Below are positions 37,964-46,810 of a DNA stretch of 64,000 nucleotides, piece after piece (position 1 is the first letter of the stretch; each line of letters begins with the position of its first letter). A program made the translations under genes and the position numbers. The notes below the pieces were generated by a model that saw only the letters and a program-made list of their open reading frames with translations, ran no database searches and had not been told where the DNA came from. The DNA comes from Carbonactinospora thermoautotrophica (GTDB lineage Bacteria > Actinomycetota > Actinomycetes > Streptomycetales > Carbonactinosporaceae): assembly GCF_001543895.1 (NCBI RefSeq), contig NZ_JYIJ01000017.1, forward strand, positions 310,001-374,000. Direction: 5' to 3'.

Positions 37964-38740
37964 ATGGACAAAGTCGTCCCCTCCGCAGCGGAAGCCGTCG
38001 CGGACATCCCGAACGGCGCATCCCTGGCCGTGGGCGGATTCGGGTTGTGCGGCATTCCAATGGAGTTGATCAAGGCCCTGCACGACGCCGGCACCACGGA
38101 TCTGAAGGTGGTGTCGAACAACTGCGGCGTCGATGACTGGGGCCTGGGGATCCTGCTCGCGGACAAGCGGATCGCCAAGATGACGAGCTCCTACGTTGGG
38201 GAGAACAAAGAGTTCGCCCGCCAGTTCCTCGCCGGCGAGCTGGAGGTCGAGCTGATCCCGCAAGGGACGCTCGCCGAGAAGCTGCGCGCCGGCGGCTGCG
38301 GCATCCCCGCGTTCTACACGGCCACCGGCGTGGGCACCCAGGTCGCCGAGGGCGGTCTGCCCCTGAAGTACAACGGGGACGGCTCGGTCGCGAAGGCTTC
38401 TGAGCCCAAGGAGGTACGGGAGTTCTTCTTCAACGGCGAGAACCGCCGCTACGTGCTGGAGCATTCCATCGTCTGCGACTTCGGCCTGGTGCACGCGGTC
38501 AAGGGCGACCGGCACGGCAACCTGGTGTTCCACGAGTCCGCGCGTAACTTCAACCCGCTGTGCGCGATGGCGGGCAAGGTCACCATCGCCGAGGTCGAGG
38601 AGTTGGTCGAGCCCGGGGAGCTGGACCCGGACGAGATCCACCTGCCGGGCATCTTCGTCCAGCGGGTGGTCGTGGTCGGCAAGGACATCGAGAAGCGGAT
38701 CGAGCGGCGCACGGTGCGGCCGCGCACGCAGGAGGGCTGA
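37964..38740 (+). CDS. scoA: Succinyl-CoA:3-ketoacid CoA-transferase subunit A
   Basis: A 258-residue subunit: the [18 protein letters not shown] motif (residues 22-39), a [19 protein letters not shown] loop, and [18 protein letters not shown] near 190. With subunit B it moves CoA between succinyl-CoA and acetoacetate or a similar 3-oxoacid in ketone-body or short-chain acid use. ATG start; one base separates its stop from scoB. An in-frame GTG four codons earlier is too close to the GGAAGG to be preferred. Confidence 0.93.
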   Translation: MDKVVPSAAEAVADIPNGASLAVGGFGLCGIPMELIKALHDAGTTDLKVVSNNCGVDDWGLGILLADKRIAKMTSSYVGENKEFARQFLAGELEVELIPQGTLAEKLRAGGCGIPAFYTATGVGTQVAEGGLPLKYNGDGSVAKASEPKEVREFFFNGENRRYVLEHSIVCDFGLVHAVKGDRHGNLVFHESARNFNPLCAMAGKVTIAEVEELVEPGELDPDEIHLPGIFVQRVVVVGKDIEKRIERRTVRPRTQEG

Positions 38741-38741
38741 C

Positions 38742-39398
38742 ATGGGTCTGACTCGCGAGCAGATGGCCGCGCGCGCAGCACGGGAGCTGCGTGACGGGGA
38801 GTACGTCAACCTGGGCATCGGTCTGCCCACGCTGGTCCCCAACTACCTGCCCGAGGGCGTGCACGTCGTCCTGCAGTCCGAGAACGGCATCCTGGGCGTG
38901 GGCCCCTACCCGTACGAGGGTGAGGAGGACCCGGACCTGATCAACGCGGGCAAGGAGACGGTGACGGTCCTGCCCGGGGCGGCGTTCTTCGACTCGGCCA
39001 CCTCCTTCGGCATGATCCGCGGCGGCCACATCGACGCGGCGATCCTCGGCGCCATGCAGGTCTCCGCAACCGGTGACCTGGCCAACTGGATGATCCCGGG
39101 GAAGATGGTCAAGGGCATGGGCGGGGCCATGGACCTGGTCCACGGCGCCAAGCGGGTGATCGTGCTGATGGAGCACGTCGCCAAGGACGGCTCCTACAAG
39201 GTCGTCAAGGAGTGCTCGCTCCCCTACACCGGGCGCGGCGTGGTCAACCGGATCATCACCGACCTCGCCGTCCTCGACGTCACCCCCGACGGCCTCGCCC
39301 TGCGCGAGCTCGCCCCGGGCGTCACCGTCGAAGAAGTCCGGGACAAGACCGAGCCTCCGCTCCTCATCCCCGAAGAACCGAAGGTGATGGAGGTCTGA
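38742..39398 (+). CDS. scoB: Succinyl-CoA:3-ketoacid CoA-transferase subunit B
   Basis: A 218-residue subunit with the catalytic glutamate in [11 protein letters not shown] (Glu47), the glycine-rich [12 protein letters not shown] at 21-32 and [20 protein letters not shown] near 125. Operon partner of scoA. The tail [10 protein letters not shown] runs up to a strong terminator. Confidence 0.95.
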   Translation: MGLTREQMAARAARELRDGEYVNLGIGLPTLVPNYLPEGVHVVLQSENGILGVGPYPYEGEEDPDLINAGKETVTVLPGAAFFDSATSFGMIRGGHIDAAILGAMQVSATGDLANWMIPGKMVKGMGGAMDLVHGAKRVIVLMEHVAKDGSYKVVKECSLPYTGRGVVNRIITDLAVLDVTPDGLALRELAPGVTVEEVRDKTEPPLLIPEEPKVMEV

Positions 39399-39399
39399 G

Positions 39400-39439
39400 C
39401 CGGAGCGGGGCGCGCCTGGGCGGGCGCGCCCCGCTCCGG
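39400..39439. terminator. Bidirectional terminator between scoB and the epimerase gene
   Basis: CCGGAGCGGGGCGCGCC and GGCGCGCCCCGCTCCGG form a perfect 17-bp stem with a six-base loop. It starts two bases after the scoB stop codon and ends seven bases from the end of the convergent epimerase gene. Confidence 0.8.
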
Positions 39440-39446
39440 AGCAACG

Positions 39447-40511
39447 TCAGCGGGCGTGCCGCTCCAGCGCGGCGACGACCGCCCGGGCGGCGGTGCCGTC
39501 GCCGTACGGCGCGGTGTCGAGCGGCTCCGGGCGGGGCCGGTTCACGATCTCGGCCAGCCCGACCAGGTCGGGGGCCAGGACGTTCCAGCCGCCCTCCAGG
39601 GTCTCGGGCCATTCGGTCTCGGTACGCAGGGTGGTGCAGGGCACGCCGAGCAGGAAGGCCTCCTTCTGCAACCCGCCGGAGTCGGTGACCACACCCCGCG
39701 AACGCAGGACGGTGGCGACCATCTCCGGGTACGGGAGGGGCTGAGCCGGGTGGATGGCCCCCCGGGCGAGCTCGATCCCGAAATCCCGCGCCCGCGCGAC
39801 CAGCCGGGGATGGGCGAGCAGCACGACCGGCATGGGGAGGCCGGCCAGGGCCGTCACGATCGCCGCGAGCCGGTCCGCGTCGTCGGTGTTCTCCGCCCGG
39901 TGGATCGTGCAGACCAGAAACGGCCCGTCGGCGTCGACGCCGTCCGGCAGCCGGGGAGGCTGCGCGGCGACCGCGTCCCGCACGGCATACAGCACGTCGG
40001 TCATGACGTCCCCGACCAACACAGACCGCTCCGCCAGCCCCTCGGCGGCCAGGTTGTCCATCGCGAGCCGGGTCGGCGCCAGCAGCAGGTCGGCCGCGTG
40101 GTCGGTGAGCACCCGGTTGTGCTCCTCCGGCATGCGACGGTTTCGCGAGCGCAGCCCCGCCTCCAGGTGTGCCACCGGCAGGTGCATCTTCACCGCGGAC
40201 AGCGCGCCGGCGAGGGTCGAGTTGGTGTCCCCGTACACGAGAACCCAGTCCGGGCGGTGCTCCTCCAGCACCGGGTCCATCGCGCTCAGGATCGCTCCGG
40301 TCTGGACGCCGTGGCTGCCCGACCCGACCCCGAGGTTCACGTCAGGCTCGGGGATCTTCAGATCGGCGAAGAACACGTCCGACAGGCGGCTGTCGTAGTG
40401 CTGGCCGGTGTGCACGATGACATGCTCGTGGTCCGTCTCCCGCAGCGCATGGGCCACGGGGGCGAGCTTCACGAACTGCGGTCGCGCGCCGACGACGCTG
40501 AGCACCTTCAC
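39447..40511 (-). CDS. wecB: UDP-N-acetylglucosamine 2-epimerase family (WecB/WbpI-like)
   Basis: A 354-residue non-hydrolysing epimerase: VVGARPQFVKLAPV at the N-terminus, VHTGQHYDSRLSDVFF, VYGDTNSTLAGAL, VAHLEAGLRSRNRRMPEEHNR and CTIHRAENTD (catalytic His and Arg), then TDSGGLQKEAFLLGVP and LRTETEWPET. It inverts C2 of UDP-GlcNAc or a UDP-GlcNAc(3NAc)A derivative. The WbpABDE-like genes at 50.9-55 kb make the second substrate plausible (WbpI role). GTG 40511 has GAAAGG eight bases upstream; the frame runs further but has no better start. Confidence 0.92.
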   Translation of the reverse strand: MKVLSVVGARPQFVKLAPVAHALRETDHEHVIVHTGQHYDSRLSDVFFADLKIPEPDVNLGVGSGSHGVQTGAILSAMDPVLEEHRPDWVLVYGDTNSTLAGALSAVKMHLPVAHLEAGLRSRNRRMPEEHNRVLTDHAADLLLAPTRLAMDNLAAEGLAERSVLVGDVMTDVLYAVRDAVAAQPPRLPDGVDADGPFLVCTIHRAENTDDADRLAAIVTALAGLPMPVVLLAHPRLVARARDFGIELARGAIHPAQPLPYPEMVATVLRSRGVVTDSGGLQKEAFLLGVPCTTLRTETEWPETLEGGWNVLAPDLVGLAEIVNRPRPEPLDTAPYGDGTAARAVVAALERHAR

Positions 40512-40715
40512 CAGCGATACCTTTCCCTTCTCTCTCCGCCTGACTGCGAGGAACGATCGCTCCGACGAACTCCCGCCCGCGCCACGGTACACGCCGCGCA
40601 CCGCCGCGACCGCTTCCCCCACCAGCACCGCACGGGCGGCTCGTGGGTGTACATTGCCGCATCCGACGGGCGCGCGGCGGCGCGCACCACGGTTCTCACG
40701 CTCGACGGGGGTGCG

Positions 40716-41681
40716 ATGCGAGCGGCTCGACTGATCTCCCTGGTGCTGCTGTTGCAGTCGCGGGGCCGCATGACGGCCGCGGAACTCGCCCGCGAGCTGG
40801 AGGTCTCCGAGCGCACGGTCTACCGGGACGTGCTGGCGCTGGCCGCTGCCGGGGTGCCGGTGTACGCCGACCGGGGCCGGGCCGGCGGGTACCGGCTCGT
40901 CGGCGGGTACCGCACCCGGCTGACCGGGTTGAGCCGCGCCGAGGCAGAGGCGCTGTTCCTGTCTGGAGTGCCGGGCCCGCTGCGGGAGATGGGACTGGCC
41001 GAGGCGCTGGCCGCCGCGCGGCTGAAGGTGCTGGCGGCGCTGCCGCCGCAGCTGCGGGACGCCTCGGCGCGGGCCGCCCAGCGGTTCCACCTCGACGTTC
41101 CCGGGTGGTTCCGGGCCGCGGATCCCCCGCCGCTGCTGGGTGCGCTGGCCCGGGCGGTCTGGGGCGACCGCACCGTGTCGGCGCGGTACCGGCGGGGCGA
41201 CCGGGTGGTCACGCGGACGTTGGAGCCCTACGCGCTGGTGCTCAAGAACGGCGTCTGGTACCTGGTGGCCCGCGTCAGCGACGACTTCCGCGTGTACCGG
41301 GTGGACCGGTTCACCCAGGTCGAGCACCGGGCGGAGGGGTTCGAGCGCGACGAGGGCTTCGACCTCGCGGCGTTCTGGGCGACCCGGGCGGAGGGGTTCG
41401 AGCGCTCGATCCTGACCGCCCAGGTCACGGTCCGGCTGAGCCCCGCCGGCAGACGCATGTTGCCGTACGCGGTGGAGCGGGTGGCGGCGGAGGAAGCCCT
41501 GGCCTCGGCGGGTGAGCCCGACGGGCAGGGCTGGGTGACCGTGCGCCTGCCCGTCGAGTCGCTGGACGTCGCCTACGACGAGCTCTTGCGGCTCGGCCCC
41601 GAGGCCGAGGTGCTCGACCCGCCGGAGCTGCGCGCCCGGATGGCGGAGGCGGCCGCGCGGTTCAACGCTCTGTACCGCTGA
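40716..41681 (+). CDS. YafY-type HTH and WYL-domain transcriptional regulator
   Basis: A 321-residue regulator. Winged HTH (residues 4-62, TAAELARELEVSERTVYRDV), a GRAGGYRLVGGYRT turn, then a WYL ligand-sensing domain (about 130-220, LEPYALVLKNGVWYLVA) and a C-terminal extension. Such proteins respond to nucleotides or other small ligands; the target is unknown. The convergent dehydrogenase gene overlaps its last 20 bases, so they may regulate each other's expression. ATG start. Confidence 0.9.
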   Translation: MRAARLISLVLLLQSRGRMTAAELARELEVSERTVYRDVLALAAAGVPVYADRGRAGGYRLVGGYRTRLTGLSRAEAEALFLSGVPGPLREMGLAEALAAARLKVLAALPPQLRDASARAAQRFHLDVPGWFRAADPPPLLGALARAVWGDRTVSARYRRGDRVVTRTLEPYALVLKNGVWYLVARVSDDFRVYRVDRFTQVEHRAEGFERDEGFDLAAFWATRAEGFERSILTAQVTVRLSPAGRRMLPYAVERVAAEEALASAGEPDGQGWVTVRLPVESLDVAYDELLRLGPEAEVLDPPELRARMAEAAARFNALYR

Positions 41682-42513
41682 CGTGCTCCTTGCCGAGGTC
41701 CCGGGCGTACTGCTCCCAGAAGCCGCTCGTCGGGCGGCCGTTGACGTCGGTGAAGCCGTACTCGGCGGCCAGCTCGACGACCGTGCGCACCGAACCCGAG
41801 TGCCGCCGGACGTCCGGGTCGGCGGCCAGCGCCGCGACCGCGCGGCCCACGAACTCGGTCGACTCGGTCTGGGCCGCCTGCTCGGGCGTGAGGTCCATCA
41901 GCTCGGTGTGCATCCAGCCCGGCGACACCGCCACCGCCGTGACGCCGTACGGGCGCAGCTCCTCGGCCAGCCCGACCGGGATCCGGTTGATCGCGGTCTT
42001 CGCCACGTCGTAGTACAGGTTCCCGTGGTACGGCTCGCCCACCGCCCAGGTGGTCAGCACGACCAGCCCGCCGCGGGTGTCGGTCAGCAGGGGCGCGGCC
42101 CGTTGCACGGTCAGCAGGTGGGCGCGCAGCCCGGCGGCGAGCATCAGGTCCAAGTGAGCGGGGTCGAGCGTCCAGCACGGCTCGATGCGCACCTCCCGCT
42201 CGTAGCCGCCCCAGGCGTTGGAGACCAGCAGGTCCAGCCGGCCCTGCTCGGCCCGTACCCGGTCGAACAATGCCCGCACCTGCGCGTCGTCGGTGTGGTC
42301 GCACCGCACCGGGATGCCCGTCCCGCCACGCGCGGTGACCTCCTCGGCGGTGTCCTCGATGGTCTCGGGCCGGCCGGTCGGGCTCCCGCCCGCCCGGGTC
42401 GAACGCCCGGTGACGTACACCGTCGCGCCTTCCTCGCCGAGCACCCGGGCGATCCCCCGCCCGGCACCCCGGCTGGCCCCGGTGACCACCGCGACCCTGC
42501 CCCGCAGTCGCAT
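41662..42513 (-). CDS. Short-chain dehydrogenase/reductase
   Basis: A 283-residue SDR. NAD(P)-binding TGASRGAGRGI (11-21) with GRSTR after the second strand suggesting NADP(H); SNAWGG at 98 in place of NNAG; catalytic Tyr168 and Lys172 (YDVAK). The usual serine is replaced by threonine (T154/T155 in VVLTTWA), so activity may differ. ATG with AAGGAGG six bases upstream. Substrate unknown. Confidence 0.9.
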   Translation of the reverse strand: MRLRGRVAVVTGASRGAGRGIARVLGEEGATVYVTGRSTRAGGSPTGRPETIEDTAEEVTARGGTGIPVRCDHTDDAQVRALFDRVRAEQGRLDLLVSNAWGGYEREVRIEPCWTLDPAHLDLMLAAGLRAHLLTVQRAAPLLTDTRGGLVVLTTWAVGEPYHGNLYYDVAKTAINRIPVGLAEELRPYGVTAVAVSPGWMHTELMDLTPEQAAQTESTEFVGRAVAALAADPDVRRHSGSVRTVVELAAEYGFTDVNGRPTSGFWEQYARDLGKEHVSGTER

Positions 42514-42733
42514 ACTCGACCTCCTTGTCGGTTCTTTCTCGGCCGCGACCGATGCTGGCGGGGAAACCTGACAGGTCGCGTCGGGTTTTCTCGCGGATCT
42601 TCGGCCGGGTCGCGGGCGCGCCGCCGGGTCGCGCGCGACGCGTCCGGCTGGCCGGGTCTTGTGGGCTCACCCATCCCGGCGATTCGCCCGTAACCCCGTT
42701 CCGGACCGCCGCGTTGTACCGCGCGTGGAGGCC

Positions 42734-43423
42734 ATGGTGATCGGACGGCTGATCGGACGAGTGATCGGTCGACGCAGGACACGCGCGGCGCGACGGGCAG
42801 CGCTCTGGTACGCCGTGAACCGCCGGTGGGACGTCGCCCCCGGCACCCATCCGGTACCCCGGTGGAGCGGGCTCGTGACTTCCCCGGTGGGTTGCTCGTG
42901 CGGCCGTCCCGACTGCCGTGCCCCCGGCGCGCACCCCATCGACCCGTGCTGGTTGGCGCGCGCGACCGACGACCCCACCACGGTCGAGTGGTGGTGGTCC
43001 CGGTACCCGAATGCCTCGATCGTCCTGCCGACCGGCCGGAGCTTCGACGTCATCGACGTTCCGGAGGCGGCCGGCCGGCGGGCGCTGGATCGCCTGGAGC
43101 GCCTGGGCGTGCCGCTCGGTCCGGTGGCCGCGACGCGGACCGGACGGTACCTGTTCTTCGTCGTCCCCGGTGCCCGGGAGGAACTCCCCGCCCTCCTGGA
43201 CTGGCAGGACTGGCCCGACATCGACCTGGGCCTGCGCTGCCATGGCGAAGGCGACTACGTGATCGCCCCCGCCCTCGAGCCTCTCCCCCGCTCCGCCACC
43301 TGGTGGGTCCGCCCACCCGGTGACACGAACCGGCGCCTCCCCGAGGCGCATCTGGTGATCGGCACGTTGGCGCACGCCTGCCAGCGGGCCAGCCTGGTGC
43401 GTGCCCAGCTGATCGGCGCGTGA
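42734..43423 (+). CDS. Small bifunctional DNA primase/polymerase (prim-pol) domain protein
   Basis: A 229-residue stand-alone prim-pol-like protein. A basic leader precedes ALWYAVNRRWDVAPGTHPV, a zinc-type CSCGRPDCRAPGAHP (residues about 54-68, three Cys and one His), WWWSRYPNASIVLPTGRSFDVIDV with the acidic D-x-x-D, and GVPLGPVAATRTGRYLFFV. No helicase or C-terminal extension, unlike phage or plasmid primases. Similar short proteins are found in actinobacterial chromosomes; their role is not known. The GTG at 42737 is better spaced from GGAGG than the ATG at 42734. Confidence 0.78.
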   Translation: MVIGRLIGRVIGRRRTRAARRAALWYAVNRRWDVAPGTHPVPRWSGLVTSPVGCSCGRPDCRAPGAHPIDPCWLARATDDPTTVEWWWSRYPNASIVLPTGRSFDVIDVPEAAGRRALDRLERLGVPLGPVAATRTGRYLFFVVPGAREELPALLDWQDWPDIDLGLRCHGEGDYVIAPALEPLPRSATWWVRPPGDTNRRLPEAHLVIGTLAHACQRASLVRAQLIGA

Positions 43424-43505
43424 TCCTCACCCCAGGATCCCGGTCACCGAGCCGAGGAGAAGAACGCGGATACGACCGCCCAGCGGCGGATACCGCGCGA
43501 ACCGA

Positions 43506-43544
43506 CAGGGCCCGCCCGGTCCTCCTCCCACCGGGCGGGCCCTG
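43506..43544. terminator. Strong hairpin between the prim-pol gene and the NUDIX relic
   Basis: CAGGGCCCGCCCGGT and ACCGGGCGGGCCCTG form a perfect 15-bp stem with a nine-base loop, 83 bases after the prim-pol stop. It marks the left edge of the rearranged region. Confidence 0.65.
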
Positions 43545-43608
43545 CCACCCCAGGGCCCGGCTTCAATCCAGTAAGGCTTAATTCGGCAGCCAGTCCCGAC
43601 CGGCGACG

Positions 43609-44270
43609 TCAACGGGTGAGCGTGACGTCCAGGTGGTCCCGCACGGGCGGCTGGAAGAGGCCGTACGGCACGTACTCGGTGAGCCGCCCGTGCTCGACCT
43701 AGGCGACTTCTGCGATCTCGTCCGTGTCCACCACATGAGCCGTGCCGTCGACCATCTCGCAGGCGACGTAGATCATGGCGCGTCCCGTCCCGGGTGGACA
43801 CGTTCGCCGAGCACCTTGGACGCCTTGACCGTCACGCCGACTTCTTCTCGCGTCTCGCGTACGGCTGCCTGCTCGGCGGACTCCCCTGCCTCTACCTCGC
43901 CGGCCGGGAACTGCCACGACAGCGTTCCCTCCTGCACGCGTCGTCTCACCATGAGGACACGGCCGTCGTTCACGACGATCGCGGCGGCGATCGGCGGCCG
44001 GCTGTCAGGAACCTGCTGCGTCACGTCGTTCCTCAAGGCTTTCAGGACCGGCGGAGATCCTATCGGCGGGTCGGGGTGTGGCCTGGTCTTGACCTTGCCC
44101 GCCTGCCATCGTTGGAACTGGCGCTCCGAGATCGTCGCCGTCCGCAGCTTGCGGTCATTGTCAAGCTCCGCCAGAGCGTTCGCGGCGTTCTCGTACTGCC
44201 GGACGAACGTGTCCGGTCGCTGCCAGTGCCGCTGCTTGACCAGCAGAAGCGTCGGCGTCTCGCCCGTCAT
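43609..44270 (-). pseudogene. Chimeric HTH fragment fused to a broken NUDIX hydrolase gene
   Basis: From the ATG at 44270 the first 67 codons match the N-terminal DNA-binding region of the regulator at 48333-49775 (VKQRHWQRPDTF, RTATISERQFQRWQAG). After codon 67 the frame enters the leader of a NUDIX gene, whose own GTG is at 44024 with GAGG six bases upstream. The NUDIX box, from GEVEAG to REEVGV, is intact. Just before 43795 one base is missing relative to the relic copy at 47.7 kb, shifting the frame. The rest (GRAMIYVACEMVDGTAHVVD) then meets an in-frame TAG at 43699-43701, where a Trp codon is expected, before the true end at 43609. Two lesions make this a pseudogene. Confidence 0.8.
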
Positions 44271-44542
44271 GGCCACCCCCGTTCCGTGATCGCCGGTCTC
44301 CAGGGTAGGAGGTCGGCCGCCGCCCGTAGCCTTGCGCCGGATTATGTGGCGAGAGGTCGGCGAGATAACGGCGGGAGGTCGTGTTTCTGGGACTGTTCCT
44401 GAGCCGGAGTACCTGCTGCAGTTGGCGGTCGACCACGCCGGCAAGCCGCGGCAGCGCGGATGTGGCGCCACAGCGGTACGACGAGGTGCAGCAGGCCCGC
44501 GACGTCTTGGCGCGACCGGCCTGACAGCAGAGGGGAGAGGCG

Positions 44543-44956
44543 ATGCGATTACGCGCGGCGCTGCTCGGCGCGCTGATGCTGGTAGCCGCGAACACCCAAG
44601 GAGGGTGCGAGCAGTCGTCGGCAGGTGACTGCCGCTCGACCCGGGCGGCCGCGGTGCGGATCGTCACGTTCGACAGCGACGAGGCCGCACCGAAGCGCAA
44701 GCCTAGGAAGCCGCAGAAGGAACGGGTCTTCAACTGCTCACCCGGGGAGTCGAAGGCCTGGCGGGGCTTCAAGCCGTACAAGCGCGGATGGCGCACCGAC
44801 GGCAAGGGAAACTTCTACCAGTGGGACTACACCCACAACGACATCGAGTGGTGGAGGAAGCGAGGCTCGAAGTTGCACCACATGGGATCGCTCAACCCTA
44901 TAACTGGGCGCCTGTACAAGGATCCGAAGCACAAGCCGATGGACCTGCCATGGTGA
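44543..44956 (+). CDS. Putative exported colicin E3-type cytotoxic ribonuclease, copy 1
   Basis: A 137-residue protein. The N-terminus is a signal-like hydrophobic stretch (residues 4-17) followed by GGC at 20-22, a poor lipobox, so secreted or lipid-anchored. A basic Lys/Pro/Arg linker (51-62) leads to a C-terminal domain matching the colicin E3 cytotoxic domain: W-R-T-D-G then F-Y-Q-W-D-Y-T-H-N-D-I-E (91-102) with Asp95, His98 and Glu102 at the D-x-x-H-x-x-x-E spacing of the E3 catalytic residues, then HHMGSLNPITG, where E3 has a similar H-L-G-S-F-D-P-x-T-G run. The E3 C-terminal arginine has no clear counterpart. GGGGAGAG precedes the ATG. It is followed by an overlapping partner gene. Confidence 0.8.
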   Translation: MRLRAALLGALMLVAANTQGGCEQSSAGDCRSTRAAAVRIVTFDSDEAAPKRKPRKPQKERVFNCSPGESKAWRGFKPYKRGWRTDGKGNFYQWDYTHNDIEWWRKRGSKLHHMGSLNPITGRLYKDPKHKPMDLPW

Positions 44957-45348
44957 CCATCAGCTTCAGGGATATGGAAGGCCGCCGGGTCCGGGAGGAC
45001 GGGCGCCGCGTGGTCGTGGTGTGGCCGTTCACCGACTTCAACGGCTACCGGCTCCCATTACGGAAGACGGCGCGGCTGTGGTGGGGCTGGTACGTGGTGC
45101 GGCCGGCGCTGTGGGCGGCCTGGTACGTGGGGGACGCGTGGGACCCGCACGGGCCGCGGTACCACCTCGACGGGCACGGCATCAGCGACATGTCCCAGGT
45201 GCCGCGGCCGTTCTGGTGGCCGCTGCTGTGGCCGCTCGCCGCGCTCGGGCGGTGGGTGCACCGCCACTGCCCCGAGCGGCCCGACGAGCTGGACATGATG
45301 AGCACGCGGTACGACGAGGAAGACGACGAAGCCGCCCCCGGCCCGTAA
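44950..45348 (+). CDS. Tryptophan-rich partner protein, candidate immunity, copy 1
   Basis: A 132-residue protein of no family known to me. Its ATG lies inside the last codons of the toxin gene (seven-base overlap, CCATGGTGA), and it lacks a ribosome-binding site of its own, so it is translationally coupled. Eleven tryptophans, two hydrophobic stretches (about 43-61 and 87-103), a conserved AWDPHGPRYHLDGHG core, and an acidic tail (DEEDDEAA). It bears no visible resemblance to the colicin E3 immunity protein; the immunity role is inferred from gene order, overlap and matched variation between copies. Confidence 0.72.
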   Translation: MVTISFRDMEGRRVREDGRRVVVVWPFTDFNGYRLPLRKTARLWWGWYVVRPALWAAWYVGDAWDPHGPRYHLDGHGISDMSQVPRPFWWPLLWPLAALGRWVHRHCPERPDELDMMSTRYDEEDDEAAPGP

Positions 45349-45370
45349 GGATACCGTTGGTGAATTCAGC

Positions 45371-45413
45371 AACGGCCTACCCGTGACCGTGTCTTGGTCA
45401 CGGGTAGGCCGTT
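45371..45413. terminator. Perfect 18-bp hairpin after cassette 1
   Basis: AACGGCCTACCCGTGACC, loop GTGTCTT, GGTCACGGGTAGGCCGTT. It stands 23 bases after partner gene 1 and 41 bases before the transposase start. It may be the terminator of the cassette or the terminal region of the insertion element. Confidence 0.6.
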
Positions 45414-45453
45414 GTTCGTCGTGTAGGGGTGGCGTCGAAGTCCGGGGGTTGGG

Positions 45454-45965
45454 GTGTCGTTGCGTTCTGACGACCTTCAGGAGATTCCGGTCCAGACCGC
45501 GCGGGTGGCGCGAGCGGCGTTCCCGAAGGGAAGCCTCGCGATCCGGATCCGGGACGAGCTGGGAGTGTTGTTCACCGATGAGCAGTTCGCCGGGCTGTTC
45601 CCCAGGCGGGGGCGGCCTGCGGTGTCGCCGGGCCGGTTGGCGTTGGTGTCGGTGTCGCGGTTCGTCGAGGGCCTGTCGGACCGGCAGGCCGCCGAGGCGG
45701 TACGAGGTCGCATCGACTGGAAGTACGCCTTGGGCCTGAAGTTGACCGACCCGGGGTTCGACTACTCGGTGCTGAGCGAGTTCCGGTCCCGGCTGATCGA
45801 GGGCAGTGCCGAGCAGCGGGTGCTGGAGGCGGTGCTCGACCGCGCCGGTGCGGTCGGCCTGCTGCGCCCGGGTGGCCGGGCACGCACCGACTCCACCCAC
45901 GTGCTGGCCGCGATCCGCGGGCTGAACCGGCTGGAGTGCTGCGCGGAGACGCTGCGGGCGGCATT
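45454..45965 (+). mobile_element. Truncated IS1182-family transposase
   Basis: The N-terminal 170 residues of an IS1182-type transposase: EIPVQTARVARAAFPKG, LFPRRGRPAVSPGRLALV, SDRQAAEAVRGRIDWKYALG, LTDPGFDYSVLSEFRSRL and RTDSTHVLAAIRGLNRLE. GTG start. The frame is cut after L-R-A-A-L where the duplicated island sequence (AGCTTGCGGTC) begins at 45966. The DDE C-terminal half is gone, so it is inactive. It probably seeded or was split by the duplication. Confidence 0.88.
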
Positions 45966-46090
45966 AGCTTGCGGTCATTGTCAAGCTCCGCCAGAGCGTG
46001 CGCGGCGTTCTCGTACTGCCGGATGAACGTGTCCGGTCGCTGCCAGTGCCGCTGCTTGACCAGCAGCAGCGTCGGCGTCTCGCCCGTCAT
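45966..46090 (-). pseudogene. N-terminal fragment of the HTH regulator, copy 2
   Basis: ATG at 46090 starts MTGETPTLLLVKQRHWQRPD, as in the intact regulator at 48333-49775, but after about 41 codons the frame runs into the reverse of the transposase relic. Only the start region and the divergent promoter are kept. Confidence 0.8.
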
Positions 46091-46390
46091 GGCCACCCCC
46101 GTTCCGTGATCGCCGGTCTCCAGGGTAGGCAGGTCGGCCGCCGCCCATGACCTTTCGACCGGATATACGGCGAGAGGTCGGCGAAATGACGGCGGGAGGT
46201 CGTGTTTCTGGGACTGTTCCTGAGACGGAGTACCTGCTGCAGTTGGTGGTCGACCACGCCGACAAGCCTCGGCCGCTGCCGTGGCTGTGCTCAGCCGCGG
46301 TAGCGCGGTGTGGAGCTGCGGCGGTACGACGAGGTGCAGCAGGCCCGCGACGTCTTGGCGCGACCGGCCTGACAGCAGAGGGGAGAGGCG

Positions 46391-46810
46391 ATGCGATTAC
46401 GCGCGGCGCTGCTGGGCGCGCTGATGCTGGTAGCCGCGAACACCCAAGGGGGATGCGAGCAGTCGTCGGCAGGTGACTGCCGCTCGACCCGGGCGGCCGC
46501 GGTGCGGGTCGTCGCGTTCGACAGCGACGAGGCTGCGCCGAAGCGCAAACCGAAGCCACCGAAGAAACCCCAGAAGGAGCGGGTCTTCAACTGTTCCCCT
46601 GGGGAGTCGAAGATCTGGAAGAGATTCAAACCGTACAAGCGCGACTGGCGCACCGATGGGAAGTACTTCTACCAGTGGGACTACACCCACAACGACATCG
46701 AGAGATGGAGGAAGCGAGGCTCCAAGTTGTACCACGTCGGATCGCTCGACCCTGACAACGGCGACCTGTACAAGGGTCCGAAGCACAAGCCGATGGACCT
46801 GCCATGGTGA
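46391..46810 (+). CDS. Putative exported colicin E3-type cytotoxic ribonuclease, copy 2
   Basis: A 139-residue homologue of toxin 1. The first 50 residues are nearly identical; the linker is longer and more basic (KRKPKPPKKPQKER). The catalytic-type residues are Asp97, His100 and Glu104 in YQWDYTHNDIERW. Differences cluster at residues 71-93 and 105-127 (GESKIWKRF, KYFYQ, YHVGSLDPDNGDLYKG), while the end KHKPMDLPW is invariant because it overlaps the partner start. Same GGGGAGAG and ATG. The 300 bases upstream are almost identical to those of copy 3. Confidence 0.8.
   Translation: MRLRAALLGALMLVAANTQGGCEQSSAGDCRSTRAAAVRVVAFDSDEAAPKRKPKPPKKPQKERVFNCSPGESKIWKRFKPYKRDWRTDGKYFYQWDYTHNDIERWRKRGSKLYHVGSLDPDNGDLYKGPKHKPMDLPW

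Larger units (their letters stand above)
44073..45352. repeat. Duplicated toxin-island segment, copy 1
   Basis: Contains the HTH N-terminus, the divergent promoter region, toxin 1 and partner 1. Homology to copy 3 begins at 44073 (49572 in copy 3) and breaks at 45352, right after the partner stop, where the IS1182 relic region begins. It is the most diverged of the three copies in the promoter region. Confidence 0.8.

Noticed and set aside
43427-43801. 124-codon minus-strand frame next to the NUDIX relic
   Set aside because: It overlaps the broken NUDIX C-terminus in another frame and includes the terminator hairpin.
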